Counted from the first letter of the stretch, positions 17,293 through 27,800 are shown. The stretch is DNA of 56,814 bases from Verrucomicrobium sp. BvORR106 (GCF_000739655.1 NZ_BATR01000033.1:1-56814), one strand, 5' to 3'. Numbers and translations are program-made. Notes: generated by a model not told the origin, from the letters alone.

Positions 17293-19656
17293 ATGTTCTG
17301 TCCGCTTCCCACCTACAAGCCCGACCACGGGGTGCTCCACCCTGGCCCGGTGTTTCGTCCCGTCCTCAAGACCGTTCTGGCCCGGGCGTGCGCGTGTGCC
17401 GTGGGGGTGTTGGTGGTGGATGCCCTGCTGCATCCCCACTCAGCGGCAGCTCAGCCCGCCGCGGAAGCGACCGCCGCCTCCCCCAGCATCTCCATGCCTG
17501 CTCCCGTCCAGACCCGTGATCTCGCCGCGCGTTTCCAGCCGTTCCCTCCTGAGGCCCGGCAGGCCCTGCTCAAGACGTTCCCCGGGGGCCGCGGGGATGC
17601 ATCGCATCTGGCAGACAGCTTTGAGGGGGACTGGTACGTGCACGAGGGGGATCTCATCGTGGACAGTGGTTTCAGGAACAACCTCAACCTGGTGGTTCGG
17701 GGCAACCTGATAGTCCGGGGCGTGCTCAGTGATCTGGATGACTCCTCCAGCCTGGTGGTGACCGGAGACGTGCTGGCGCATCACATCCTCAGCCGCCAGT
17801 TGCTGGTGGTGCTGGGTTCACTGCGCTGCAGCGGCCTCGTGCATGCGGACTATAACGACTGGTCCTTCGAAGTTTGGGGACCCGTCTTTGAGAGCCGGGC
17901 CTACATCATCACGGACCGCTCCACCATGCACCCCGATGATCCGAAGGTGGAGTACCTTTACAACGCGGACTCCGCCACCGGCAAGGGAACGGCAGAGAAG
18001 GTCCTGCACGAATCCCTCGTGCGCTGGCAGGATGAAGAGGGCGACCAGTACCGCCGGGAGATGCAGAAAGGCAAGGTCCAGTGGCTCGACGAAGAGGGAA
18101 CTCCCCTGGAGACTGCCGCCGCCAAGAAGCTCAAGATCACTGGAAGCCTGCCCGCGGGAATCGAGGAAATAGCCGCGGTCTGTGACACCGGCAGGTCCCC
18201 TTTCATCACCCCGGTCCTGAAGCACCAGGACTGGCGGCTGGATCCCACGACGGATGCAGGCGTGGTGGCAGATCATGCCGCGGCCAAAGACGTAAGCGAA
18301 AGGACCGCTGCGGCGGGACATTCGCGCCTGCCGCAGGAGTGGGTGGTGCGTCTGGCCGCCGATCCCGCCCACGAGGTGCGTCGTGTGGTGGTTCATCATC
18401 CCGAACTGCCGGCAAAGGAGGCCGCCGCCCTGGCGGCCGATCAGGAGGCGAGCGTCCGCCAGCAGGTGGCGGCGAGCCGTCATGCCGCAGCCCTCCTGGA
18501 AGGGCTGGTGGCGGATCCTGAAACCAGTGTCCGCCGGGCCTGTGCCTCCCATCCCGCTCTGACGGATGATCAGCGCCGCCGCCTGTTGCACGACCCGGAG
18601 AAACGCGTGCGCCTCCGGGCCGTGCGTTACCTTCCGGTCACCGCCGCCTGGGTGAAGGAGCTTCGCAATGCGAAGGAGGAGGAGCTGGTCGCCTGGGCTG
18701 TGCAGCATGAAGGTGATGAGGTTGTTTCATCGGATCCAAGCGTCGCCATGAACGCGGGCGATTGGAAGAAAGACCTCGCAGATGAGCGTCCCGCCGTCCG
18801 CGTGGCCGCTCTGGGCAAGGCACCTCGTGGTGAACTGTTCCCGTACTTGCAGGAACAGCAGCCCCAGTTCGCAAAGGACCCTTCGGCAGATGTGCGGCGC
18901 GCCCTGGCCATGGCCTCCCGGGATGCTGCCACGCTGGAGCTCTTGAGCAAGGATGCGGACGAATATGTGCGGCGCTTTGCGCTGGATAACCTTTCTGTTG
19001 CTCCTGCCGTGTTGGTTCAGGAAGCCCGTCGACTGGCGGCGGCACCGGCGGATTCCTGGAACACCAGCTCCGAGAAGTATCTTGAGCATTCCAGCAACGT
19101 TCACGATCTCCTTGAGCATCCCCGCCTTCCGGAGGAGGCCGTGCGCATCATCGCCAAGGTCTATCCGCGTCTCTGGCGCATGGAGCCGCGCCGCAACATG
19201 CCTCTGGATGTCATCCTCGAACGTGCCGTGATCGACAGCGCCGACGTGGAACTCGCACCCGGTTTTGAGAAATGGAAACAAGCCGCCGCCAAACCTGGGA
19301 GTGACATAGGTCCCGTACTGGCTGCTTTTCTGGAAACCGAAAGTGATTACCTGAAATCCTGCGCCCGTATGCACGCTCAGACTCCGGTCAAGGCCTTGTT
19401 GAAACACGCCCGCTCGCTGGAGGGCGACAAGTACTCGCTGGAAGAAGTGGCCAAAAACCCCCGGCTCGCCTTAGACTCGCCTGAGGCGGAAGAACTGCGC
19501 CAATACCTTCTCAAGCTCCCAGAAGGAGCCGCAGACCGGGCCCTGTCGGGCAATCCCGACCTGCCCGCCCAAGTGCTGAAGGAGCTGGCCAAACGCGGTG
19601 CGGATGATGCCAATCTCACACTCTGGCAGGCACATGGTGTGGTGATCAAGGATTGA
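17293..19656 (+). CDS. Exported protein: beta-helix-like segment + leucine-rich-repeat-variant repeats
   Basis: 787 residues. A long N-terminal region with a hydrophobic stretch (CACAVGVLVVDALL) then AAAQPA suggests an exported or anchored protein. Residues ~115-205 repeat short valine/glycine strands (NLVVRGNLIVRGVL, SLVVTGDVLAHHIL, LLVVLGSLRCSGLV), a pattern of polymer-forming/bactofilin-like beta-helices. Residues ~340-560 are ~24-residue helical repeats with the leucine-rich-repeat-variant signature (VVRLAADPAHEVRRVVVHHP, LEGLVADPETSVRRACASHP), with more diverged repeats to the end. Such repeats usually bind protein. A strong ribosome-binding site fixes the start. The 23 bp between the putative cyclase terminator and this ATG leave little room for a promoter, so co-transcription with the cyclase is possible. 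Function unknown. Confidence 0.82.
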   Translation: MFCPLPTYKPDHGVLHPGPVFRPVLKTVLARACACAVGVLVVDALLHPHSAAAQPAAEATAASPSISMPAPVQTRDLAARFQPFPPEARQALLKTFPGGRGDASHLADSFEGDWYVHEGDLIVDSGFRNNLNLVVRGNLIVRGVLSDLDDSSSLVVTGDVLAHHILSRQLLVVLGSLRCSGLVHADYNDWSFEVWGPVFESRAYIITDRSTMHPDDPKVEYLYNADSATGKGTAEKVLHESLVRWQDEEGDQYRREMQKGKVQWLDEEGTPLETAAAKKLKITGSLPAGIEEIAAVCDTGRSPFITPVLKHQDWRLDPTTDAGVVADHAAAKDVSERTAAAGHSRLPQEWVVRLAADPAHEVRRVVVHHPELPAKEAAALAADQEASVRQQVAASRHAAALLEGLVADPETSVRRACASHPALTDDQRRRLLHDPEKRVRLRAVRYLPVTAAWVKELRNAKEEELVAWAVQHEGDEVVSSDPSVAMNAGDWKKDLADERPAVRVAALGKAPRGELFPYLQEQQPQFAKDPSADVRRALAMASRDAATLELLSKDADEYVRRFALDNLSVAPAVLVQEARRLAAAPADSWNTSSEKYLEHSSNVHDLLEHPRLPEEAVRIIAKVYPRLWRMEPRRNMPLDVILERAVIDSADVELAPGFEKWKQAAAKPGSDIGPVLAAFLETESDYLKSCARMHAQTPVKALLKHARSLEGDKYSLEEVAKNPRLALDSPEAEELRQYLLKLPEGAADRALSGNPDLPAQVLKELAKRGADDANLTLWQAHGVVIKD

Positions 19657-19757
19657 TGGGACGCGGGCTGCTCGGGCCAAGAAACTTCCATCCTCACACC
19701 AAGGCACAAAGAGCTTCGGGCAACGTGGGGCGTCCCACGGATGACAACCCGCCAATG

Positions 19758-20058
19758 GCTCCAGCGCTGCCAGCCTCGCGAAGCGTCTTCGTAGTGCGTG
19801 TGGCTCGACACCGCTTTGGCACCTCTTGTGATGACCTAGAGCCCGGACACTGGAGCAGCGAGGATAAAGGAGGCGGGGGTTCCAGCCCCGCGGGTGAGCG
19901 GAGGGGTGGATCTGCCCGAAACCCCACGGCTACTTGCCGCTCAACACGTGCGCCACCTCAGTCGCCGTCCGACTGAGCGGGGCCGGAGACCCCGCCTCCT
20001 TTGCCGGCTGGCGGAGGTATGAGGATGGAGAGGGGGTCTCGTCGGCAGGCAAAAGCGG
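19758..20058. repeat. 301 bp dispersed repeat, copy A
   Basis: It aligns along its whole length, with scattered mismatches, with 24129-24429 in the same orientation. It holds a perfect 13 bp inverted repeat, AAAGGAGGCGGGG (19866-19878) and CCCCGCCTCCTTT (19990-20002), and a conserved block GAAGCGTCTTCGTAGTGCG...TGGCTCGACACCG (19780-19813). No convincing reading frame or transposase is present. It fills the gene-free stretch 19657-20080, downstream of the secretin-like pair. Confidence 0.85.
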
Positions 20059-20080
20059 GAGACAGCCGTGCTTCAAAAGA

Positions 20081-22027
20081 TCACTCCTCAGATTCAGGAA
20101 TCCATATCGGATCTACGCGCAACACCGCGATCTGGAGCAGGTCCTTGCCCGCGCTTTCCGGAAGGTGCAGGGGCACCCATTCACCAACGATTTGAGGAAC
20201 GCCACTCTGCATGACCAGCGGCGTAGCAACTTTCGCACGATGATACTGCTCCTGATTCGCGGACGGCCCTTCAGGCACCAATGTTGGTGGAGCGTAGTCG
20301 TATTCCAGTGCGAGGTTGCATTCGATAATCCGCCCGTCGGCATTGGCGATGCTGTCTGCTTGAACCACCAGCCCTACATGGCAGTACTGAATCTCGAATG
20401 ATGGTGCAGGCTCCTGAATCTCTTTTACGGTATCCTCCTCAGCCTCCTTGTCGCTTGGTTTTCCAGGAGGGGCAATCAGCATGTGCTCGGTGGCGTTGAA
20501 GACAGAAATCCGCTTCTCCGATTGAGTTTCCGTGCGCACCAGCTCCAGCAGCTTCACCTGTTCGGGGTGTGCTGAGGCCAGCTTCAGGATCTCCTGCCAT
20601 TTGGAAGCCGGGTCCGCTGTGTTCGTCATTTCCTTTGACCACTGGCGCAGTGTAGGGCCATCGCCGTGGAGGATGTGCACGGTGTGCCGGAGCACGGGAC
20701 GGCCTCGGAATCTCGGCAAGTCCGCCAGAGCCTGGATGGCATCCAAATTCTCTGGAGTATTCACGACTTGAAGGGTGCGGGATGCACTGTGAAAGACACA
20801 CTCGGATCCCTCTGGTAAGGGGATTTCTGCTTTCTTGATCAGATCTTCGGGGTGCTCAGCCAGAAACGCGGCGGGTACCTTGATGGACCGGGATTCCATT
20901 CCTGGTGGCAGGGGATTGGCGGCGGACTTTTCGACAGAAACCGCCGCGGTTTTAACTGCCCGGCTCTTGAGCCGTTCCGCGTGCTGGGCAAGTATCTCTT
21001 TCAATCGAGGAGTTTCAGGTGCGAGCACAGGTAGAAGATTTGCCTCTACCATGAGGAGGTGAATTGAGTCCTGGTTCGCGGGCCGCCCTTCATACTGGGG
21101 AGTCCACGCTGCCACAATTCGAGGGGTGCCGGGGACCAGTTGGGTTGTGCATTCCAAATGACTGTTGTGCTGGTCCGCCAGTGGCACCTCGATCGTCTTG
21201 TCACCGGAGCCCGCCAGCTTTTCTCGACGCCGGGTGGGTAGTGTGTTGGCCTGCTTCAGAACAAAGGACACCTCCATCTGCTCCGGAATCGTGCCCTCGC
21301 TTGCCTCCAGCTCAAGATCGAATCCGGAGAGATATTCTTCTGTGATGTGTTGCTGTAATCTTGTGGCGTTCCACTGGCCCGAAAGCGTTTCCTGAGTCCC
21401 CGCTCCGCTCTTTGCCGTTACCCGTTGACCAGCCCGGGTCTCCAGTTGAAATTCATTCACGGCCCGAACTTTGCCTTCGGCCACCAACCCCTTCAGGCGG
21501 TTGGACACGGCCCTGTGGTCTGAAGAGGTGTAGGTTTCCTCAAGGATCGGCAGCAACGCATTCTGTCTTCCCTCCAGCACGGTGGCATGAACGGAGATAG
21601 TTTCAGGTGCACTCGTTAGAGAACGTCTGGCCAGCTTTCTGATCTGCGGCATGACGCTGCTTTGAGTATGGATAGCGAGCGATGAGGTGCTGGCGTCCCA
21701 AAGAAACAACGTGCCCGGAGGAAGTGTGACACCTAATTCCTCAAGGGCTGCAGCATTCCATTGGGTGCATTTCTTGATGGATTCCTCCCATTTTTCCGAG
21801 GAATCCGTCGTTACAGGCAGCCGCGGCGGAGAGGGAGGCGGGATATACTCCGGGGCAAATGGGTCTGCAGCTGGACCGGAAACTTGCTCGCCGGGTGGGC
21901 GAAACTGCCCTCGCACCGTTTCTGTTACCCAGGGGTCTTCAACCGGCGGCTTGGCACCTGATGCCTCCAAGGCGGAGATCAACAACAGGAAGCTGGCGCT
22001 AGACTTGATGAAGGCGGACAGTCTCAT
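20081..22027 (-). CDS. Secretin-N-domain-like exported protein, second gene of coupled pair
   Basis: 648 residues. The N-terminal signal (FIKSSASFLLLISALEASGA) indicates export. The body has two similar modules. Each has a strand pattern like LFLWDASTSSLAIHTQSS or CVFHSASRTLQVVNTPENLD, which matches the N0/N1-like ring domains of type II secretins, then a helical part, and in module 1 LETRAGQRVTAKSG. No secretin beta-barrel domain is present. A paralogue, also internally duplicated, lies directly upstream; its stop overlaps this start as ATGA (22024-22027), so translation is coupled. Both genes sit between two direct 301 bp repeats. The function is unknown; a periplasmic or outer-membrane scaffold role is inferred from the secretin-like modules. 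Confidence 0.75.
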   Translation of the reverse strand: MRLSAFIKSSASFLLLISALEASGAKPPVEDPWVTETVRGQFRPPGEQVSGPAADPFAPEYIPPPSPPRLPVTTDSSEKWEESIKKCTQWNAAALEELGVTLPPGTLFLWDASTSSLAIHTQSSVMPQIRKLARRSLTSAPETISVHATVLEGRQNALLPILEETYTSSDHRAVSNRLKGLVAEGKVRAVNEFQLETRAGQRVTAKSGAGTQETLSGQWNATRLQQHITEEYLSGFDLELEASEGTIPEQMEVSFVLKQANTLPTRRREKLAGSGDKTIEVPLADQHNSHLECTTQLVPGTPRIVAAWTPQYEGRPANQDSIHLLMVEANLLPVLAPETPRLKEILAQHAERLKSRAVKTAAVSVEKSAANPLPPGMESRSIKVPAAFLAEHPEDLIKKAEIPLPEGSECVFHSASRTLQVVNTPENLDAIQALADLPRFRGRPVLRHTVHILHGDGPTLRQWSKEMTNTADPASKWQEILKLASAHPEQVKLLELVRTETQSEKRISVFNATEHMLIAPPGKPSDKEAEEDTVKEIQEPAPSFEIQYCHVGLVVQADSIANADGRIIECNLALEYDYAPPTLVPEGPSANQEQYHRAKVATPLVMQSGVPQIVGEWVPLHLPESAGKDLLQIAVLRVDPIWIPESEE

Positions 22028-24033
22028 GGTGCTTCGGGGTAGGGCTCTAAACCCAGGAGGTTCAAGGTAAGAAATGCAGCTTGCAAAACGTCCCTTCCCT
22101 CATGTTCAGGGCTGCCCGTAGGTTTCCAGGTCGCCAGCCAGCGGGTGGTGCCATGCGCCATAAAAGTGGACAATTCGATCCTTGCCGCGTGATGTTGCAG
22201 GTGCGGCACCGGAAGGACTGGGACGGCAGCTTCCTGAACGGTTGTCGACGGGGCATAGTGATAGGTGAACGCGACGTTGACCTCCGAAGTGTCCCCGGCA
22301 GGGCCCATGACGGGATCGACCTTCCAACGCAGGCCGGTCGGGAGCGACGTGTACTCCAAGGTGCGTCCATCCTCACTTGCGGTAGAGGCGTCCTTCCCGG
22401 GCTTCTCCTGGGTGAGAGGTGCAGATGGACCTTGTTTCTCAGAGGGCTTTGAAGCGCCAGATTTGAGTGATGTCACGCTTTGCCTGATCATGCCTGCCTC
22501 GAAGCTCGCCCGCTGTCCGCTCCTCGTTTCCAGCCGGGCGGATTCGAGCCACTTCACCGAAGGTAGTGCGGCCATCTTCTTCCAGATGGTGGAATGATCC
22601 GCGCTCTGACCGGCTTCCCTGGCGAACTCTCTCATCACGGAGGCTTCGCCCTCGACAATCGTGAGGTCGAAATTGAGAGTTATGAAATAGCGGCAACTGT
22701 GCCCACTTACAAAGGCCTCGACCATATCCAGGTTGGGCTGGCGGTTGGCGACAATCAAGAACGAGGTGCTTGGGTGATAAAAGGCAAAGGAGCCAGGTGG
22801 GAATTGGATGCCTTGTGCCGTCAGAATGCGTTGTGCAGCAAAAGCGTCGGGATGCTGAGCGGCTTTCGCCTCAGCCGATCTGTTGCTGGAGCTGGCAAAG
22901 GGATCCACTCCTTGAGCGTCAAGTTGCAGGAAACTTTTCGGTACCCGGTGGATGGCCAGTTTGATGTCGTCCGGCATGCGATAAGATCCGGTGGGCGCGC
23001 CGGGTGGCGGCGGACTAGCGTGCTCGCTCAGCAGCTGGGACAGGGCGTCGTTGAGGCGGGAATGCCCCGGCATCTTCTCACTGTTTAAGAAAGCGCATTG
23101 ACATCTTCCTGGACGCTCTGGCGCGCCCTCCCAGACGCCTATCAATCTTGGATGCCCTGGAACGATCGAGATGGAAGTGTTAGTTGATGCAACTCGGGTG
23201 TCCATCATCGGTAAGCCGAAGCCGGGGGATGAGTCGGCGAAGGACACCCGTTCCATGCGTCGCTTAGGAGCGTTGATGTGCCATGAAAGGGCATAGTTGA
23301 CGTCCATAAAGCTTCCGTCTGGAGCAAGGACGGGTTCAACATCCATCTGCAGTCCGATTACTTCATCCTTGGGCACGATTCTCGCCTCGTTATTCGCATT
23401 CAGAATTGCTGATGACGGGACGGTGATCTCCGTCCCTGACGTGGCCGTGACGCGCTGCCCCGACCGTGTCGGCAAGCGCAACTGCCCGAGAATGTTTGCC
23501 TCCTTCTTCTCCACAAGGGTCTCCAGCTTCGCCCAAGCGGCGTCGTGAAAAGGGGTGGCTGCGGTCTCTCGCAAGATCTCGCGCACGAAGCTCACTTCTG
23601 CCTCCACCACATGCACATTGAAGACGGGTTGCCAGGGGTGCTGCTGCTTTAAGTGGCCTGCCAACGCGTTCAACATCTCCATTTTTTGAGAGGTGGTGCG
23701 GATGGCCAGAGTCTCGGAGGCCGGATCATAGAGCATGACCGTGCCCTCTGGGAACGGCCCGAGGTATTTCGTCAGCGATCGTGTGATGGTGGCAGTAGAT
23801 GCTCTGACTGAACGAGCCCAATCTTCTTTCGTTGCGCTGTCTTTTGGCAGCGCTGCGATAGGCAGGGGCGGAGCTTTTCCATCGGTTCCTTCTTCCACAA
23901 GATCCCTGCTCAGCCAGGTAAAAGATTTAGTGACCCATCCCGCAGGCTCTTCACCGTGAGCTGTTGAGAGGAGCCCCGCAGCAATGAGGCAGAGCAGGGC
24001 ACCGGGGAGTCTGGGGGAGGACGTCCTTTTCAT
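22024..24033 (-). CDS. Secretin-N-domain-like exported protein, first gene of coupled pair
   Basis: About 669 residues. The ATG at 24033 gives a clear signal peptide (RLPGALLCLIAAGLLSTAHG). Two modules are visible: around residues 90-330 (TVMLYDPASETLAIRTTSQK, then RLPTRSGQRVTATSG) and around 400-660 (SFAFYHPSTSFLIVANRQPN, then RLETRSGQRASFEAG). The repeated R-SGQR segment, strand pattern and spacing show an internal duplication shared with the gene downstream. In verrucomicrobial secretin-related proteins, as I remember them, a similar SGQRA segment follows an N-domain. The two genes overlap by ATGA. No cysteine lipobox is seen, so the protein is probably periplasmic. Function unknown. Confidence 0.77.
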   Translation of the reverse strand: MKRTSSPRLPGALLCLIAAGLLSTAHGEEPAGWVTKSFTWLSRDLVEEGTDGKAPPLPIAALPKDSATKEDWARSVRASTATITRSLTKYLGPFPEGTVMLYDPASETLAIRTTSQKMEMLNALAGHLKQQHPWQPVFNVHVVEAEVSFVREILRETAATPFHDAAWAKLETLVEKKEANILGQLRLPTRSGQRVTATSGTEITVPSSAILNANNEARIVPKDEVIGLQMDVEPVLAPDGSFMDVNYALSWHINAPKRRMERVSFADSSPGFGLPMMDTRVASTNTSISIVPGHPRLIGVWEGAPERPGRCQCAFLNSEKMPGHSRLNDALSQLLSEHASPPPPGAPTGSYRMPDDIKLAIHRVPKSFLQLDAQGVDPFASSSNRSAEAKAAQHPDAFAAQRILTAQGIQFPPGSFAFYHPSTSFLIVANRQPNLDMVEAFVSGHSCRYFITLNFDLTIVEGEASVMREFAREAGQSADHSTIWKKMAALPSVKWLESARLETRSGQRASFEAGMIRQSVTSLKSGASKPSEKQGPSAPLTQEKPGKDASTASEDGRTLEYTSLPTGLRWKVDPVMGPAGDTSEVNVAFTYHYAPSTTVQEAAVPVLPVPHLQHHAARIELSTFMAHGTTRWLATWKPTGSPEHEGRDVLQAAFLTLNLLGLEPYPEAP

Positions 24034-24128
24034 CGGGATCGTTGGGGGGAAATGAGAACCTCGATTTAGCGCAGAGGAACGTGGATTACGCAAGGTGGAA
24101 GAGTGACCCGCTACTGGTGACTGTATCT

Positions 24129-24429
24129 GCTCCAGCGCTGCCAGCATCGCGAAGCGTCTTCGGAGTGCGTGTGGCTCGACACCGCTTTGGCACCCCTTGT
24201 GTTGACCTAGAACCCGGACACTGGAGCAGCGTGGATAAAGGAGGCGGGGGGTCCAGCCCCGCGGGTGAGCGGAGGGATGGATCTGCCCAAAACCCAGCAG
24301 CTACTTGCCACTCAAAACGTGTGCCACCTCAGTCGCCGTTCGACTGAGCGGGGTCGGAGACCCCGCCTCCTTTACCGGCTGGCGAAGGAGTAGGGAGGGA
24401 GAGGTTGTCCTGTCGGCAGGCGAAAGCGG
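24129..24429. repeat. 301 bp dispersed repeat, copy B
   Basis: The second full copy, in direct orientation to 19758-20058 and 4371 bp from it. It has the same 13 bp inverted repeat (24237-24249 and 24361-24373) and the same GAAGCGTCTT...TGGCTCGACACCG block (24151-24184). It lies upstream of the secretin-like pair, so the pair is bracketed. It begins about 95 bp before the preferred start of the first gene of the pair, so it may contain that gene's promoter. Confidence 0.85.
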
Positions 24430-24430
24430 C

Positions 24431-24777
24431 GTCGAGTCGCCAGCACTCCAAGACGCTGCTGCGAGCTTTGAGAGGGCCGACTGAAATTGACTTCGGAATG
24501 TGGGCTTGGAGACTCGCTCCTGCTCTGCGCCCATCTGGGAACGTACAGCCTTCCACATCAGCCGAGCACCCTCACCACTCCCTCCGTCGCGAAGCGTCTT
24601 GGAGTACGGTGGCTCGACACCGTTTTCTAACCGTGGCAAAGCGCGAAGGACGACAACGCACGAGCGAAGCCCACGCCACGCGCACACCAAACAACCGAAC
24701 CAAGGTTCAAGGCGCAACCCACCCGCCACCAGCCGGCGAAAGCATCGTCGAGCCGCTGGCGCTCCAAGACACTGGCG
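24431..24777. repeat. Inverted and direct fragments of the same repeat family
   Basis: Three related pieces lie in the gene-free stretch after copy B: 24431-24465 (CGAGTCGCCAGCACTCCAAG), 24591-24622 (GAAGCGTCTTGGAGTACGG then TGGCTCGACACCG) and 24746-24777 (CGAGCCGCTGGCGCTCCAAG). The middle one is the reverse complement of the outer two, so each neighbouring pair could fold into a long hairpin. Its GAAGCGTCTT...GGCTCGACACCG core also occurs in copies A and B. No gene is supported between 24034 and 24862. Confidence 0.65.
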
Positions 24778-24862
24778 TGAGTCTGGGAGTGCCAAGTGGA
24801 AAGTGGATCAAAAAATGGATGATCTTCAAAGGCTCTGGTGGTTCCCGGTCATCATCCCATTC

Positions 24863-27800
24863 TCACTTCTTCAAACTCGCCACCCAGTCCTCATACACCC
24901 GCAACCGCTGACCGCAGCTGGCGCTGCGTGTGAAGACCGTGAATCGATCCCAGGCAAGAGGATCCGCTGCGATGGCCTGGGCCAGAGGGCGGCGTTTTTC
25001 TGGATCGTGCAACTTTTCAAAGCACTGCGCGAGAGCCAGCGCAGCATCGAGGTGCAGTTCCTTGTGGTTCTCATCCCCCAAGGCGGCGCAGAGCAGGCGC
25101 AGGGCCTCGGGATAGTCTCCAGCATCCACCGCCACCCCGGCTCTAAACAGACTCACGTCTGCCAGATAACGGCCCTCTGGATAGGCCTTGGTGTAGGCAT
25201 CGAGAGCGGCATTGGCTCGCCTCGCATCGAAGGGTTTCTCTCTCTGCACCACCAGCCGGACATAGGTGCCTACAAATGGGGCCTCAGGCCAGGTACGGTT
25301 GCTAACATGGGTCCAGCCCCGGTGCTGCCGCGTGATGGCGCGCGCCAGTTGGAATTGAGCCGCTTCGCGTTTCAGGGATTGGGGATAGGCATGCAGGTAG
25401 CTCTGCCACCGAGTCTCCTGTAAACTCCACTGATCTGGCATCCCCCGATCTTCCTCCATCGCGGCAGCGGCGGCACGATACGCGCTTAGGTCATCCAATC
25501 CGTCTGTGTCATGGGCGACGGCAGGTGACCCGGATGCAGGGGCGGGAGTTTGCTCCGATGCCCGTGCAACACTGGAATGAAGGAAATGACGTTTCACTGC
25601 CTCTGCTTCCGGTGCGGGCTGGTTCAATACCAAATCGGCGGCATCAAGGGCGTTGATCGACGTGGTCCAGTCCAGAGCATCGGCAAGAGGAATCAACGCC
25701 TGACGGATCGCCTTGGATTCGGTTCTCGCGGCCTCAAGCCCCTGGCTGTCGAACACGCTGCCGAGCTTCTGGAGGCGTCCACGCAAGACATCGAACTGGC
25801 GTCGGCGTTCGGACTCCCGTTGCCAGAGTTGCTGGTTCCATTCTCGCCGCGGCTTCGTCGTGGCATCGGGTACCAGGATTTCCCGGATCTCGTAGTCCTC
25901 GCCGGCGGGATAGCCGTTGCCCGGCATCCATCCGTGCAATTCTGGTGGGGCAGCAAAGTTCCACCAGGCGGCGAGCTGGCCAGCCTCAGGGGAGTCGGGG
26001 CATTCCTTGAGTAGGCGGTCATACAGTTGACGGGAAAGTCCTCCCCAGTCGCCTTCAAAAGCCCGTGCTTGCGCGTAGGGCGATACTTCCGCCATGCGAC
26101 GCAGACACTCCAGTGCCTTGTGCAAGGCCCGGGCGGCCAGGGCAGAGCCAGGGGCCAGATCGGCAGCTTTCAGGCAATGTTGAAAGGTATGGCGCAGCTC
26201 ATCGCGAGCTTCCAACGCTCGGTCCACTGTCTCCAACCGATAGCCGAGAGCGAGAGCGTTGGTCCGAAGGCGCAGTTCCATCTGGCGATGATCGCTTGCC
26301 ATATAATCGCCAGGACTTGAATAGACGGCTGACAGGGTGAGCTGCCCCCGGACGGCCTGCCAGACGGAGGCGATGCTCCAGTGCCACAGGGCTTTCTGAG
26401 CGGGTGTCAGAGCAGTCTTGCTAGGTTCATGTAATAACATTAACGCGCGCGCCAGTCCTGCATGCAGGTCTTTGCGGGCGTAAAAATGCATGAGCGAAGG
26501 CTGACCCCATTCCCAATAGCTCAGGGCGTCCTCCAGATGGTTTCGCTCCGCTTCCTCGTCAGGGTCTGGGCCTGCCGGAGGGGTGCCCAGCACCCGGCGC
26601 AGTGAGCGCCAGTCCTCCACTGCCAGCAGTCGGGCTACGACCAACTGATGCAACCGGGGACTCGTCGCCGCGGGCAATTGGAGTGACCGCAGCGCGACCT
26701 CCAACTGGGGCAAAGGACAGAACTGCTCCAGCACTCCTAGATACTGGCTTAACTCCTGATGGGAGTTCAGGGGCGAGGGACTTGCTGCGCCCACAGGGCG
26801 GGGCTCCCGCTGCACAATCTCAACGGCGGCGATGGCCGAGTTTAAGATAACTATCGCTTCTCCGTCCTTGCCGAGACGATGCAGGCTTTGGGCCTGTCGC
26901 AGAGCCAAACCGTCGGTCAGCCGGCTCTTGGGGAAGCGTTCCCTCATTGCCTGGAACGCTTCAGCGGCCCTCGCATCATCTCCGAGGCGCTGTAGGGTGA
27001 CTGCACGGCAGTATTGCAGATCGTCACTGCTGACCAGTGCTTCAGGCTGACGCTCACAGATCCGCAGGGCCTGGGCATGCTGGCCCCCCTCCGTGGCGGC
27101 CCATGCCATGAGGGCGACGAACCTGGGGTGCCATGATGCCGCCTTGAATGCGCCCTCGTGATCAAGGGCCGTGGCCGCCAGTCGTTGCAGCATCGCAGCG
27201 TGGCGCGACCGACCTAGCATGGTCTTAATCCGGTCCAGCTTTTCCTGGTTCAGGTAATCTTCATCCCAATATCTTGCTTCGTATCCAAAGTCAGCCGGGC
27301 CATCCAGGAAAAAGCCCATCACCCGAAGGGTTGCCTCTGGACGGACAGCGAGCAGATTCAAGACGTCCTGCATGTTGTTGGAGTTGTCCTTGGTCCGGTC
27401 GGTAGCGAGCAGCTCTTTGAGGCAGCGTTCGATCTCCCTTCCGGCGGAGCTTCTTACTTCCGGTTGATCTGCGTGATCAAGCTGCGTCACATAGGCACCC
27501 AGTGCTTCCCAATGCCGACCAGCGAGAGAGTGGATGGCCCCCCGCCACCCCGCTACCTCGGCGAGATAGCGGCCCGCAGCATATTCCTTGGAGTATTCAT
27601 CCAGAGCATGCTCTGCCGATTCGAGTGCCTGGAACAGGTCCTGACTCTCCTCAGGGCGATCCTTCTCCGCCTCGAGTTGTTTCCTGGAGATACGCCGGGC
27701 CTCCTCAATCTTGATACGGGCCACCATATAGAGCGCAGTCTCCCGGCGGGGATGTCCAGCGTGATTCTGCACTACCTTGTCGAACCATCCCGCCGCTTCC

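Noticed and set aside
19758-24429. The bracketing 301 bp repeats considered as insertion sequences of a composite transposon
   Set aside because: No transposase frame, no terminal inverted repeats at the outer ends and no target duplication seen.
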